A stretch of DNA of 64,000 nt from Paenibacillus faecis (GCF_008084145.1 NZ_VSDO01000004.1:572202-636201), one strand, 5' to 3'; counted from the first letter of the stretch, positions 44,519-53,805 are shown. Numbers and translations are program-made. Notes: generated from the letters alone by a model not told the origin.

Positions 44519-46948
44519 ATGGGTAACGGCGAGGGTTTAAAACAACAACAAACCACCTTACAGATTACAGGAATGACATGCGCGGCGTGCGCCAATCGGA
44601 TCGAAAAGGGGTTAAGCAAGCTGGAGGGAGTTTCTCAAGCCACCGTGAATTTTGCGCTCGAACAGGCCGCGGTGACGTTTGATCCGACGAAGACCGATCC
44701 GTCGCAAATGGAACAGAAGATACAGGCGTTAGGCTACGGCACGGTTGGAGAGTCCGCGGATTTTCAAATCATGGGCATGACTTGTGCCGCCTGCGCAGCG
44801 CGAATTGAAAAGGGCTTGAACAAAATGCCGGGGGTTTCGAAGGCGACCGTGAATCTGGCTTTGGAGACGGCGCATGTCGAATATAATCCGGCAGAGGTTA
44901 CCCCGGCCGATATGATTCAGAAGGTTGAAAAAATCGGCTACAAGGCGGCGCTTAAAGGCGAGAAAAAAGAATCCGGGGATCATCGGCAACAAGAGATCAA
45001 ACGCCAGAAACTTAAACTGCTGGTTTCGGCGCTGCTGTCTTTTCCGCTGCTCTGGGCGATGGTCAGTCACTTTTCATTCACTTCGTTCATTTGGCTTCCC
45101 GACCTGTTTATGAATCCGTGGTTCCAATTCGCGCTTGCCACGCCGGTCCAGTTTATTATCGGCCGACAATTCTATATCGGGGCCTACAAGGCGCTCCGGA
45201 ACGGCAGCGCAAATATGGATGTCCTGGTTGCGCTCGGCACTTCGGCCGCCTATTTCTATAGTCTCTATCAAACGATAGAAACGATAAATGCCCATGGGCA
45301 TCATCAAGTCGACCTTTATTATGAAACCAGCGCCGTATTGATTACCTTGATTTTGCTGGGCAAGCTTTTTGAAGCACTTGCCAAGGGCAGATCTTCGGAA
45401 GCCATCAAGACTCTGATGGGCTTGCAAGCCAAAACCGCCACCGTGATCAGAGCGGGGCAAGAGATGACCGTGCCGGTCGAACAGGTTTTGGTTGGTGACG
45501 TTGTTGTCGTGAAGCCGGGGGAGAAGATTCCCGTGGACGGCGAGGTCGTAAGCGGTACTTCCTCCGTGGATGAGTCGATGTTGACCGGGGAGAGCATTCC
45601 GGTGGAGAAACGCGCGGGGGATAAGGTGATCGGTGCAACGATCAATAAAAACGGGATGCTGCAGATTAAGGCGACCAAAGTGGGCAGAGAAACAGCGCTT
45701 GCGCAAATCATCAAAGTGGTTGAAGAGGCGCAAGGCTCGAAAGCTCCGATCCAGCGGGTGGCCGACGTCATTTCGGGGATATTCGTCCCGATCGTCGTAG
45801 GCATCGCCGTCGTGACTTTTTTAGTATGGTATATTGCGGTGGAACCGGGAAGCTTCGCGAGTGCGCTTGAGAAGGCTATCGCCGTCCTGGTTATCGCCTG
45901 CCCGTGCGCCCTTGGTCTGGCAACCCCAACCTCGATCATGGCCGGTTCGGGCCGTGCCGCCGAACTCGGGATTCTCTTCAAAGGCGGCGAGCATTTGGAG
46001 GCCACGCATCGGATCGATGCGATCGTCCTGGATAAAACAGGAACCGTGACCAAAGGAAAACCGGAACTGACCGATGTCATCATTGAAAACGGAATGGAGG
46101 AACTGACATTTTTAAGGCTCGTCGGTGCGGCGGAGAAAAACTCCGAGCATCCGTTAGCTGAAGCCATTGTCGCGGGTATTCAGGAAAAAGGGGTCGAGCT
46201 GCCGCAAACGGAGCAATTCGAGGCGATTCCCGGTTATGGAATCCGCGCGATTATCGGCGGGCTTGAGCTGCACATCGGCACCAGAAAGCTGATGCGGAAG
46301 TTTGGTATCCAGGCCGAGAGCGCATTTGATAAGATGAATCGATTGGAGGAGTCGGGAAAAACGGCCATGCTCGTCGCCGTAGAGGGTCGGTACGCCGGCA
46401 TGGTAGCCGTAGCGGATACGATCAAAGAGACGTCCAAAGAAGCGGTGAAACGCCTGAAAAATCTCGGCATCGAAGTCATTATGATTACCGGCGACAACGA
46501 ACGGACCGCGAAGGCCATTGCGGCACAGGCGGGAATCGGCAAGGTATTGGCGGAGGTTCTGCCTGAGGGCAAGGCCGCCGAGGTCAAGAAGCTTCAGGAA
46601 TCCGGGAAGAAAGTGGCGATGGTCGGAGACGGCATAAATGATGCCCCCGCTCTAGCTACGGCCGACATCGGCATGGCGATCGGAACCGGTACGGATGTGG
46701 CGATGGAGGCGGCGGACGTCACGCTCATGAGAGGGGACTTGAACAGTATTCCGGACGCTATTTTTATGAGTAAAAAGACGATGTCGAACATTAAACAGAA
46801 CCTGTTCTGGGCCTTGGCCTATAACGTCATCGGAATCCCCGTCGCGGCGCTTGGATTCCTGGCCCCATGGTTAGCCGGGGCAGCCATGGCACTGAGTTCG
46901 GTATCCGTCGTGCTAAATGCCTTAAGGCTGCAAAGAGTGAAGTTGTGA
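44519..46948 (+). CDS. copA: Copper(I)-exporting P-type ATPase
   Basis: P1B-type ATPase expelling Cu(I). Two N-terminal metal-binding domains each have GMTCAAC (Cys21/24 and Cys89/92). The membrane copper site CPC (461-463, ACPCALGLATP), phosphorylated Asp505 in DKTGTVTKGKPE, the SEHPLAEAI histidine loop and GDGINDAPAL hinge are all present. 809 residues, eight helices. ATG at 44519 has AGGAAGGGGAG 7 nt upstream; a frame-extending ATG at 44498 is rejected. Controlled by two CsoR-type sites. Confidence 0.97.
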   Translation: MGNGEGLKQQQTTLQITGMTCAACANRIEKGLSKLEGVSQATVNFALEQAAVTFDPTKTDPSQMEQKIQALGYGTVGESADFQIMGMTCAACAARIEKGLNKMPGVSKATVNLALETAHVEYNPAEVTPADMIQKVEKIGYKAALKGEKKESGDHRQQEIKRQKLKLLVSALLSFPLLWAMVSHFSFTSFIWLPDLFMNPWFQFALATPVQFIIGRQFYIGAYKALRNGSANMDVLVALGTSAAYFYSLYQTIETINAHGHHQVDLYYETSAVLITLILLGKLFEALAKGRSSEAIKTLMGLQAKTATVIRAGQEMTVPVEQVLVGDVVVVKPGEKIPVDGEVVSGTSSVDESMLTGESIPVEKRAGDKVIGATINKNGMLQIKATKVGRETALAQIIKVVEEAQGSKAPIQRVADVISGIFVPIVVGIAVVTFLVWYIAVEPGSFASALEKAIAVLVIACPCALGLATPTSIMAGSGRAAELGILFKGGEHLEATHRIDAIVLDKTGTVTKGKPELTDVIIENGMEELTFLRLVGAAEKNSEHPLAEAIVAGIQEKGVELPQTEQFEAIPGYGIRAIIGGLELHIGTRKLMRKFGIQAESAFDKMNRLEESGKTAMLVAVEGRYAGMVAVADTIKETSKEAVKRLKNLGIEVIMITGDNERTAKAIAAQAGIGKVLAEVLPEGKAAEVKKLQESGKKVAMVGDGINDAPALATADIGMAIGTGTDVAMEAADVTLMRGDLNSIPDAIFMSKKTMSNIKQNLFWALAYNVIGIPVAALGFLAPWLAGAAMALSSVSVVLNALRLQRVKL

Positions 46949-46999
46949 GCGAGGGGCGGGAAAAGCGGCACTATCAGGAACAGTAGGTAAAGCAGGAAC

Positions 47000-47042
47000 A
47001 GCAGGAAAAGCGGCCTTTTGGGGCCGTTTTTCCTGCTTTTTT
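47000..47042 (+). terminator. Terminator after copA
   Basis: AGCAGGAAAAGCGGCC pairs, with one bulge, to GGCCGTTTTTCCTGCT, followed by TTTTTT. The stem lies among short AGCAGGAA direct repeats. Confidence 0.8.
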
Positions 47043-47140
47043 GGCCCGATTCGGCTCTATGGCAATAATAGCGGTCAAAAAACGCCATGGTCTTATTTCC
47101 TGTGGCGGGTTCCAATAATCAGGTTTTGAATCCGAACTGG
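47040..47140. repeat. AATAGCGG-family repeat unit
   Basis: GGCCCGATTCGGCTCTATGG, AATAATAGCGGTCAAAAAACG and a CTTATTTCCTG-TGGCG stretch repeat the order seen at 19.9 kb (GGCCCGATTCGC, AAAATAGCGGTCAAAAACGG, CTTATTTTTCTGGCG). This supports a copied element rather than chance. Confidence 0.7.
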
Positions 47141-47256
47141 GCGCGATTTTTGCCGGAGTTCCCTGTGAAATAAGTTTGTTTGATGGAGCGATAGATGGGC
47201 GAAAGCGGAGGTGCTTTCATCTACAGCATCATAAATTTTAAATATAAAAAATAAGA

Positions 47257-47312
47257 TTGACATTCATCCAGGAACTCTTTATGATTTAAACAAACGTTTT
47301 AAACGATTGTTT
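47257..47312 (+). promoter_or_regulatory. Promoter and TetR-type operator for the ABC-2-like gene
   Basis: TTGACA (47257-47262), 17-bp spacer, TATGAT (47280-47285). Immediately after the -10 is the inverted repeat AAACAAACGTTT (47288) and AAACGATTGTTT (47301-47312), one mismatch between arms. Its position over the start site fits repression by the TetR protein encoded downstream. Confidence 0.75.
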
Positions 47313-47330
47313 AAGGAGCTGGAAGAGAAA

Positions 47331-48515
47331 ATGAAAAAAAGTCTTCAGGCGTATCTCAAAGCGCCGCAAACCAAAATCGGAATCATCACGGCGTTGATGT
47401 TTCAAGTTATTTTCAGTTTAATCTGGATGACCGCTTACGACGGGGTCAACGAACGGGTGAGTTCGTTTCAAATCGCCGTGGTCAACGAGGATGGGGCGTT
47501 TGGCGAAAAGCTGGTCGGCGGGCTGCGGCAATCCGTCCCGTTTGCCTGGGAGACGGGCTTGACGGCTGACGAGGCGAAGCGAGCCTTGGAGGACCGGGAA
47601 GTCCAGATGATCATGACGATCCCCGAAAAATTCGGTCAAACGCTGCAAACCCCGGGGCAAGCGGGTACGCTCCAATATACGATCAACGGTTCCAACGCCT
47701 CCATGGTCAAGTCCGTGATGGAGAACGCGGCGGCAAGAATCACGGAGTCGTTGAACCGGCTCGTATCCACTCAAGCGATCCAGACGGCGTTTCAGGAGAT
47801 GGCCTTACCGGAGGCTCAGGCCGGGCAGCTCGCACAAGGCTTGTCGACCAAAGTGGCCTCGCAAGTTGACGTCGTTCATCCCATCGACGGTATGAACAAC
47901 CAAATGGTCCCGATGATGTTGGTATTGGCTTCTTTTGTCGGCTCGATGATTATGGGCATGAACCTGCAGCAGGCGGCGGCCGGAATGAATCCGGGCATCT
48001 CGGGCGGAAGCCGGTTTGCGGCGCGTGTCGTCCTCAACGTGGGTGCGTCCTTGCTTGTTTCGCTGGTGGGGACATCGCTGGTCTTCGCTTTGGGCGGGCA
48101 AGCGGAGCAGGGATTCTTTGTATTTTGGATGTTCCAATCGCTGCTGGTGCTGACGTTTCTGTTCTTTACGCAGATGTTCCTGCTGCTGTTCGGTATGGCC
48201 GGGATGCTGTTCAATATCGCGGGGCTGTCGCTTCAACTGGTCTCCTCCGGCGCCATGGTGCCGCGTCAGCTTCTGAGCGGTTTCTATCAAGCCGTAGGGG
48301 ATTACCTTCCGGCTACCTACGCCGTTGAAGGGTTGATGAATGTGCAATTTACCGGGGCCGGCGGAGCGGTCGCTTCAGACATGCTTCGTCTGGCCGTCAT
48401 CATGGGGGTCAGCCTGGCCATCGGGTTGACGGCGGAGATGGTAAAAGGGCGCAAACGCGGCCCGGCGAAGGAATCGCAGGTTCTCGTCAAGCCTGGAACG
48501 GTTGTTCAAGACTAG
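47331..48515 (+). CDS. ABC-2/YhgE-Pip-like membrane protein
   Basis: 394-residue membrane protein: one helix near the N terminus (IGIITALMFQVIFSLIWMT), a large external domain (about 45-195, beginning FQIAVVNEDGAFGEKLVGGL, the typical ABC-2/Pip start), then about five helices and a basic C terminus. It lacks an ATPase partner, so exporter or phage-infection-protein-like roles are possible. ATG at 47331 follows AAGGAGCTGGAAGAG. Operator and TetR gene indicate induction by a drug or metabolite. Confidence 0.8.
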   Translation: MKKSLQAYLKAPQTKIGIITALMFQVIFSLIWMTAYDGVNERVSSFQIAVVNEDGAFGEKLVGGLRQSVPFAWETGLTADEAKRALEDREVQMIMTIPEKFGQTLQTPGQAGTLQYTINGSNASMVKSVMENAAARITESLNRLVSTQAIQTAFQEMALPEAQAGQLAQGLSTKVASQVDVVHPIDGMNNQMVPMMLVLASFVGSMIMGMNLQQAAAGMNPGISGGSRFAARVVLNVGASLLVSLVGTSLVFALGGQAEQGFFVFWMFQSLLVLTFLFFTQMFLLLFGMAGMLFNIAGLSLQLVSSGAMVPRQLLSGFYQAVGDYLPATYAVEGLMNVQFTGAGGAVASDMLRLAVIMGVSLAIGLTAEMVKGRKRGPAKESQVLVKPGTVVQD

Positions 48516-48601
48516 CCAACTATAACTTGCCGCGCGCCCGTCCTTGCGAACCGGTGATGAAAGTTCCATAATGGGTCTAGAATAGTTAAGGGGTCGAGGG
48601 T

Positions 48602-49207
48602 ATGGAACAGGCTGAAACAGACGTGAAAATCCGAATTTTGAAGTCGGCCAAGCGCTTGTTCGCCAAGCAGGGATTTGAAGGGACGAGCGTCCGGCAAATT
48701 TGCGAGGAAGCCGGAGCGAATGTGGCGCTGGTATCTTATCATTTCGGAGGCAAGGAGAAGGTGTTCCGGGCGATCTTCGAGCACTTTTTTCCCGGCACTC
48801 CGGAAGCTTTCAAAGAGAATGAGGCCGTCCTGGCCGATCCCGTCGAAGGGCTGCGGCTCATCGCCTGGGAAATCGTAAAATTCACGATGCAGGAAAAGGA
48901 GCTGAGCGACATCGTGCAGCAGGAACTGACGCTCCAGTCTCCGCGGCTCGGCGTCGTGTTCTCGTTCCTGAATCCGGTCTGGTTGACGGTGAAGGATCTG
49001 TTGGTCCGCGGCAAGGCGCGGGGAGATTTTCGGTATGAATCACTGACCTCCGCGCTGCTGATGGTGTTTGGCGTGGCTTTATCGCATAAAAGATTTGGCA
49101 ATCTGGAACATCTGGCCGATCTCCGTGAGGAGGATTTCGCGGAGAACTACCCGGAGCAGGCCGTCCGGTTTATTATGTTGGGATTGGGAGTGAAAGCGAA
49201 TGAATGA
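48602..49207 (+). CDS. TetR/AcrR-family transcriptional regulator
   Basis: 201 residues. The N-terminal helix-turn-helix is typical: IRILKSAKRLFAKQGFEGTSVRQICEEAGANVALVSYHFGGKE, about residues 10-52 (quoted motif: GFEGTSVRQICEEAG then LVSYHFGGKEKVF). The C terminus is a ligand domain of unknown specificity. It follows the ABC-2-like gene by 86 nt and overlaps the nitroreductase gene by 8 nt. Likely binds the inverted repeat at 47288-47312 and represses the whole three-gene unit. Confidence 0.9.
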   Translation: MEQAETDVKIRILKSAKRLFAKQGFEGTSVRQICEEAGANVALVSYHFGGKEKVFRAIFEHFFPGTPEAFKENEAVLADPVEGLRLIAWEIVKFTMQEKELSDIVQQELTLQSPRLGVVFSFLNPVWLTVKDLLVRGKARGDFRYESLTSALLMVFGVALSHKRFGNLEHLADLREEDFAENYPEQAVRFIMLGLGVKANE

Positions 49208-49946
49208 GGTCATGTCTCTGCTGAAAAATCATCGTTCGATCCGAAAATACAGCGACCGCCCGGTTGGCCGGGAACAAGTGGAGGAAATCGTCGCAGCCGC
49301 CCAGATGGCGTCCAGCTCCAGCAATGTTCAGGCCTACAGCGTTATCGCCGTCACCGAACAAGCCGGGAAGGACAAGCTGGCGGAATTATGCGGGAATCAG
49401 GGTTATATTTCGGAATGCCCGGTATTTTTGGTTTGGTGCGCGGATCTGTCCCGGCTGAAAGCGGCGGCGGAACGCCATCTGCCGGCGGGAGCCGAAACCT
49501 ATGAGTCCTCGGTGGAGAATTTTATCGTAGCGACGGTCGATGCGGCCTTGGCGGCCCAGAACGGCGCGGTCGCCGCGGAATCGATGGGGCTCGGCATCGT
49601 GTATATCGGCGGCATCCGCAACCGGAGCCAGGAGGTGGCCGAGCTGTTAAGCTTACCGCAGCTGGTCTACCCCGTCTTCGGCATGTGCGTCGGCTATCCG
49701 GACCAGGAGCCCGGGCTGCGGCCCCGTTTGCCTTTGGAGGCGGTTTTACATTGGGAAGGCTATGACGCAGAACGTTCGGAATCAGGTGTAAAAGCCTACG
49801 ATGAAACGATGGTGAAGTATTTGCGGGAACGGACCGGCGGCATGAAGGACACCCCTTGGTCCGTTTTGATGGCGGAGAAGCTCGCGCAGCCGGCCCGGCT
49901 TCATATGCGGGAATTTTTGCAGCGGCGCGGATTCGGACTGAAGTGA
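49200..49946 (+). CDS. NfsA-type NADPH-dependent FMN nitroreductase
   Basis: Oxygen-insensitive flavin reductase, 248 residues. HRSIRKYSDRPVGREQVEEI at the N terminus, AAQMASSSSNVQAYSVIAV and GIVYIGGIRNR are the standard FMN-binding segments of the NfsA/FRP group. The start lies within the TetR gene (8-nt overlap), with GGGAGTG as ribosome site. It may detoxify the compound that the TetR protein senses; this is inference. Confidence 0.9.
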   Translation: MNEVMSLLKNHRSIRKYSDRPVGREQVEEIVAAAQMASSSSNVQAYSVIAVTEQAGKDKLAELCGNQGYISECPVFLVWCADLSRLKAAAERHLPAGAETYESSVENFIVATVDAALAAQNGAVAAESMGLGIVYIGGIRNRSQEVAELLSLPQLVYPVFGMCVGYPDQEPGLRPRLPLEAVLHWEGYDAERSESGVKAYDETMVKYLRERTGGMKDTPWSVLMAEKLAQPARLHMREFLQRRGFGLK

Positions 49947-49950
49947 GCGG

Positions 49951-50029
49951 GAAACCTCCTGTGATTTCAACCTGCTTCAAGGCATACTTGCCTTTGAGTC
50001 TCGCGGTTGAAAGACACGGGAGGTTTTTT
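49951..50029 (+). terminator. Long terminator hairpin after the nitroreductase gene
   Basis: AACCTCCTGTG (49953-49963) pairs with CACGGGAGGTT; TTTCAACC with GGTTGAAA; an inner CAAGGCA/TGCCTTTG hairpin caps it. TTTTTTC follows. Confidence 0.85.
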
Positions 50030-50079
50030 CGTAATTAGCGGGAGCGCATCCCGCAATCTGAAGCTTATTACTCCCCGGC

Positions 50080-51399
50080 CTATCCCGATATGTCGCCGGA
50101 GACGGGGGCTGCGCGGAGCGTACGGGAGGCGCAATAAAGGATGGCAAATACGGCTCCGCTGAGCGTAAGCAGCCCCCCTCCAATCAGACCCAGCATCCGG
50201 GGGGACAGGACTTCCAGCAGTAGCCCGCCGAGAAACATCGCCGCCCCCATAATCGTATTTTGCAGCGCAGCCAGCGTACCCATAAATCTGCCCCGAATTT
50301 TTTCGGGGACGATCATCATCAGGATCGTCTGGTTGCAGGCGTTCCCGATGCCCGAACATATCGCCGTTCCCGCCAGCAGGAGCACCAGCAGACCAAACGA
50401 TCCGCTTTGGCTGATCAGAATATGGCATATCCCCTCCAGCAGTAAGGTCAGCACCGCGGCGGCCTTGATTTGCCGGGCGAACCGCCCCGTCAGCGCGGAA
50501 CCGGCGACGAGCCCGGCGCCAAGCGCTCCATACAGCAGCCCGATCCCGAGATCGCCCATGTGAAACACTTCCACCGCATAGACGCTGAGCAATATATTGA
50601 AGATGCCGTCCCCGATCGGCCAGACCGCAAAAATGAGCAGCATGAGCCGGAGGAAGGGGGAGCGGGCGAGAAGCCGGAAGGCGGCTGCGGCCGGCGTGCC
50701 GGCGGGGGCCGAAGCCTGTGCGCCGGCGGGGGCCGAAGCCTGCAGGGCGGCGCCGTCAGCGCTCTCGGCCGGGGCGGCCTGACCCGGGCCGTGGGCGCTG
50801 GTACCGTCGGGCGCAGCGCCGCGGAGCTGCGGCAGCCGGGCGAGCAGCAGGGCGGTGGCCAGAAAGGACAAGGCGTTGAGGAGGAATGAGACCTCGACGC
50901 CCAACAAGGCGGCCACGAACCCGCCGCTGATCGAACCCCCGATCAGCACGAGCCCGGTCATGACCTCCTCAAGGCTGTTGACTTGAAGCAGATGCTCTTT
51001 TCGGACCAGGCGGGGGATCGCCGACATGCGGGCGGGGGCATAGATGGCTTCTCCCGCGGACAGCAGAAAGGAGCTTACATAGATCAGCCATATGTCCGCA
51101 GGCTCGCGGACCAGCAGCGGAGTCAGGGCGAAAACGGCCCGGATCAAGTCCGTGGCGATCATTACCCGTTTTTTGGACAACCGGTCGGCGAGCATGCCGC
51201 CGAGCGGCCCAAAAATCAGGTAAGGAATGAGCCGGATGGCAAAGGTGATCCCGACCGCAAGGCCGGAACCGGTCAGCGACAGCACGAGGCCAAGCACGGC
51301 GACTTGGCTGAATCGGTCCCCCATGCCGTTCACGATCCCGGCCGCAAACAGTCTCGCGTAGTCTTTTTCTTTTCGCAGAACGGCCCAGGGGTTCATCAT
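50080..51399 (-). CDS. MFS exporter (EntS-like)
   Basis: Major facilitator of the EntS/MFS_3 type, 439 residues and twelve helices. FAAGIVNGMGDRFSQVAVLGLVL at the start and GGMLADRLSKKRVMI in the first loop are typical. The central loop (about 195-235) is expanded with a low-complexity Ala/Ser/Pro repeat: two ASAPAGAQ-type units after GPGQAAPAESADGA. ATG (51399 or the next codon) follows GGAGGATA. A 15-bp sequence upstream is shared exactly with the ArsR-type gene, which probably represses it. Confidence 0.87.
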   Translation of the reverse strand: MMNPWAVLRKEKDYARLFAAGIVNGMGDRFSQVAVLGLVLSLTGSGLAVGITFAIRLIPYLIFGPLGGMLADRLSKKRVMIATDLIRAVFALTPLLVREPADIWLIYVSSFLLSAGEAIYAPARMSAIPRLVRKEHLLQVNSLEEVMTGLVLIGGSISGGFVAALLGVEVSFLLNALSFLATALLLARLPQLRGAAPDGTSAHGPGQAAPAESADGAALQASAPAGAQASAPAGTPAAAAFRLLARSPFLRLMLLIFAVWPIGDGIFNILLSVYAVEVFHMGDLGIGLLYGALGAGLVAGSALTGRFARQIKAAAVLTLLLEGICHILISQSGSFGLLVLLLAGTAICSGIGNACNQTILMMIVPEKIRGRFMGTLAALQNTIMGAAMFLGGLLLEVLSPRMLGLIGGGLLTLSGAVFAILYCASRTLRAAPVSGDISG

Positions 51400-51450
51400 G
51401 ATAGTTATCCTCCATAATCCAATGATTTTATTAATGTCTAATTTTATAAA

Positions 51451-51465
51451 TATCTAATTAGTTGA
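51451..51465. promoter_or_regulatory. Shared operator copy 1 (MFS exporter)
   Basis: TATCTAATTAGTTGA, found again as its exact reverse complement at 52152-52166 ahead of the ArsR-type gene. On the exporter strand it is followed by ATTTATAAAATTAGACAT, adding a second TAATTAGA-like half-site. Confidence 0.7.
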
Positions 51466-51543
51466 TGAAAAAAGAGACCAGGCAGGCTCCTGGCCGCATT
51501 ATCCCGCATGATCTATATCTATCCTCGCGCCGGATGGCACGGC

Positions 51544-52128
51544 TCAAGGCTTCTCCCACAGTTCCGGCGGATTCAGCTCATAAATGCCGTCTTCCCGGTA
51601 CATATACTGGTGCATAATAAATTCCCGGCGTATCGTGGCAAAATCCTCGTGGAATTTGAGAATGTATTCGTTGATCTCCTTCTCGGCGTATTTTCGGTGC
51701 GGCTCCAAGCCCTGAATCAAATGCTCCAGCACGATACGCTTCTTCTTTTGCTGAGCGGGCAAGTGCTTTAACCGGCCGTCTTTGGTAAAAAAGTTACGGA
51801 GTACCGCCATGCGGTCCAATGTTTTCTCACCCCCCGGATCCCCGCTTGCGTCGGCGCCTCCGTCTCCGACGGTTAAGATGGCCCGAGCCTGCAAAGCGAG
51901 GCTTTTTTCGTTGAGATAAAAATAAATCGTGTTCTTATCCCGGCGTTCGTAGATCAGGTCGGCTTCCCGCAATTTGGTCATATGGTGGGTTACCGTGGGC
52001 GGCGAGACCCCCAACTTGCCCGCCAAAGCTTGCCCGTGAAGCGGGCCGTTCTTAAGAAGCGCGATGATCCGGATTCGCGTCACGTCGCCTACCGTTTTAT
52101 GAAATTGAACGATGCGGTCGAGCTGCAT
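51544..52128 (-). CDS. ArsR-type regulator with C-terminal DUF2087 domain
   Basis: 194-residue transcription factor. An ArsR-like winged helix fills residues 1-80 (DVTRIRIIALLKNG, LAGKLGVSPPTVTHHMTKLREADLI); the C terminus from LRNFFTKDGRLKHLPAQ to YREDGIYEL is a DUF2087 domain. No ArsR-type metal Cys cluster is seen. ATG at 52128 follows AAGGAGG. The promoter carries the same 15-bp sequence as the MFS exporter gene, implying autoregulation plus exporter control. Confidence 0.88.
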   Translation of the reverse strand: MQLDRIVQFHKTVGDVTRIRIIALLKNGPLHGQALAGKLGVSPPTVTHHMTKLREADLIYERRDKNTIYFYLNEKSLALQARAILTVGDGGADASGDPGGEKTLDRMAVLRNFFTKDGRLKHLPAQQKKKRIVLEHLIQGLEPHRKYAEKEINEYILKFHEDFATIRREFIMHQYMYREDGIYELNPPELWEKP

Positions 52129-52151
52129 TCGTTGGCCTCCTTTTTTGATAT

Positions 52152-52166
52152 TCAACTAATTAGATA
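52152..52166. promoter_or_regulatory. Shared operator copy 2 (ArsR-type gene)
   Basis: TCAACTAATTAGATA, the reverse complement of the exporter copy at 51451-51465, located just upstream of the regulator's ribosome site. Followed on the plus strand by TATGTCGAATTATT, a degenerate second half. Confidence 0.7.
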
Positions 52167-52230
52167 TATGTCGAATTATTTCACGCGGAGCAGCGATTGT
52201 CAATAGACATCGCATGCTCAAGTTTTACTT

Positions 52231-53019
52231 CTATATCCGGTAAAAAGCCCGGGTGTTCTCCGTCAACCTGTCCGCGGCTTCTCCATAGGAGAGACCATGC
52301 AGCCGGCCCCAGGCCTGCGCTACCTCGCGGATCATGTCCGGCCGTGTAGGCTGTCCGGCAAAAGGCCCTTCAAAAGGCCAGGGGCCGTCGGTTTCCGCCA
52401 TCACGAGGTCCTGCGGATAGTAGCGGGCCAGCGCGGAGATTTCGGTTTCATACAACAGATCGGGGGTAAAAGATATGAGGTATCCCCGCTCGGCCATCCG
52501 GCGAATCGTGGGCTTGGCGCCCTTGAACCAGTGGAAATGCGCCTTCGCGATGCCGTGCCGTTCCAGAAGATCGCAGGCCAATTCGGCGTCCTCGTAAACG
52601 GCGTGGAGCACGACCGGCTTATCGAGGCGCTTCGCGAGATCCAGCATACGGTCGAGGAAGGAGAGATACGACTCCAGGGGAAAAGCCTCCTTGGGCTCCC
52701 CGCGCTTTTTCATTTCCTGCCGGATGTAATAAGGCAACCCGATTTCACCTACCGCGACCATTCGGGAGGCATGGGCTTCCATCCATTGGAACAGCTTCCT
52801 TTCGGCTTCGGGCGAAGGAAGGGGCTGCTCCGGATGAAAGCCGAAGGCCGGGTGGATGAGTCCGGGGTACTGGTCCGCCAGAGCCAGGTTGCTCCGGCAG
52901 GAATCCAGGTGCATGGAGACGCCGATCAATCCTTCGATCCCTCGTTGTTGCGCTTCCCGCAGCAGATGGGTTCGTTCGGGCTCCTCATATAAATCCAGGT
53001 GGATATGGGCGTCAATCAT
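52231..53019 (-). CDS. TatD-family metal-dependent hydrolase
   Basis: 262-residue TIM-barrel amidohydrolase of the TatD group. Metal ligands: DAHIHLD at the N terminus, E in VAVGEIGLPYY, H in VVLHAVYEDAE, H in AHFHWFKG and D in MAETDGPWPF. ATG at 53019 has AAGGAG 9 nt upstream, preferred to the GTG one codon before. TatD proteins are nucleases or lactonase-like hydrolases; the exact substrate is unknown. Monocistronic. Confidence 0.88.
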   Translation of the reverse strand: MIDAHIHLDLYEEPERTHLLREAQQRGIEGLIGVSMHLDSCRSNLALADQYPGLIHPAFGFHPEQPLPSPEAERKLFQWMEAHASRMVAVGEIGLPYYIRQEMKKRGEPKEAFPLESYLSFLDRMLDLAKRLDKPVVLHAVYEDAELACDLLERHGIAKAHFHWFKGAKPTIRRMAERGYLISFTPDLLYETEISALARYYPQDLVMAETDGPWPFEGPFAGQPTRPDMIREVAQAWGRLHGLSYGEAADRLTENTRAFYRI

Positions 53020-53165
53020 CACGAATTTCTCCTTATCTGCGAAAAAGGATTTAAAAACTTCATTTTTAAGGGTATTATCACTTTATTCCTAGTCAGTTCG
53101 CAACTTTTGACCTATAATGTTAATGATGCATGACAGGACTTCCAAGTTTTAGGAGGCGTAAGCCG

Positions 53166-53780
53166 GTGAACGATTCCGACCTACATATTGAACGCTTAAA
53201 TCTAAACCAAGACCCGGATGCCGCGATGTGGCTGCGCATACTGCTTCATAAGCACCCCGAAGTCTATTATCATTCTTCGCGGGTCGCCATGCTGGCCGAG
53301 AAAATCGCGGAGCCTCTTGAACTGAGTGATGAAGAAACGAGACAGCTGGTGAGAGGCTGTTTTTTACACGATATCGGAAAGTCGGTCATTCCCCGGGAGA
53401 CTTTGACGCAAAGGGAGCCCTTCACCAGCAGCCAGTGGGATTTGATTAAGCAGCATCCGATCGTCGGTGCCAGGATGGCGGAGAGCAATCCGGGATTCTC
53501 CAAGGAAATCGTGCAGATCATTCGGCATCACCACGAAAGATGGGATGGCAGAGGATATCCGGACGGATTAAGCGGCGAGGAAATCCCTTTGGGCGCCCGC
53601 ATCTGCGCGGTGATTGACGCGTTTGATTCCATGACCTCCAATAAGGTGTACCGTCGGAGCATTCAGGTGAGCGAAGCCAGGCTGGAGTTAATCCGATACG
53701 CCAATGTTCAGTTTGATCCGGACGTCGTGCATGCCATGGTCAAGCTGCCGATCGAGACATTAAGCATATTTTCACTCTGA
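53166..53780 (+). CDS. HD-GYP domain phosphodiesterase
   Basis: 204-residue single-domain HD-GYP protein, the family that degrades cyclic di-GMP. HD motif in GCFLHDIGKSVIP, the double His HHHERWDGRGYPDGLSGEEIP with GYP, and DAFDSMTSNKVYR are all intact, so activity is likely. GTG at 53166 follows AGGAGG at 9 nt; the longer frame start is rejected. No sensor domain is fused. A TATAAT lies at 53113-53118 without a clear -35. Confidence 0.9.
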   Translation: MNDSDLHIERLNLNQDPDAAMWLRILLHKHPEVYYHSSRVAMLAEKIAEPLELSDEETRQLVRGCFLHDIGKSVIPRETLTQREPFTSSQWDLIKQHPIVGARMAESNPGFSKEIVQIIRHHHERWDGRGYPDGLSGEEIPLGARICAVIDAFDSMTSNKVYRRSIQVSEARLELIRYANVQFDPDVVHAMVKLPIETLSIFSL

Positions 53781-53805
53781 ATCCATTTATACATAATAGC
53801 TTAAA

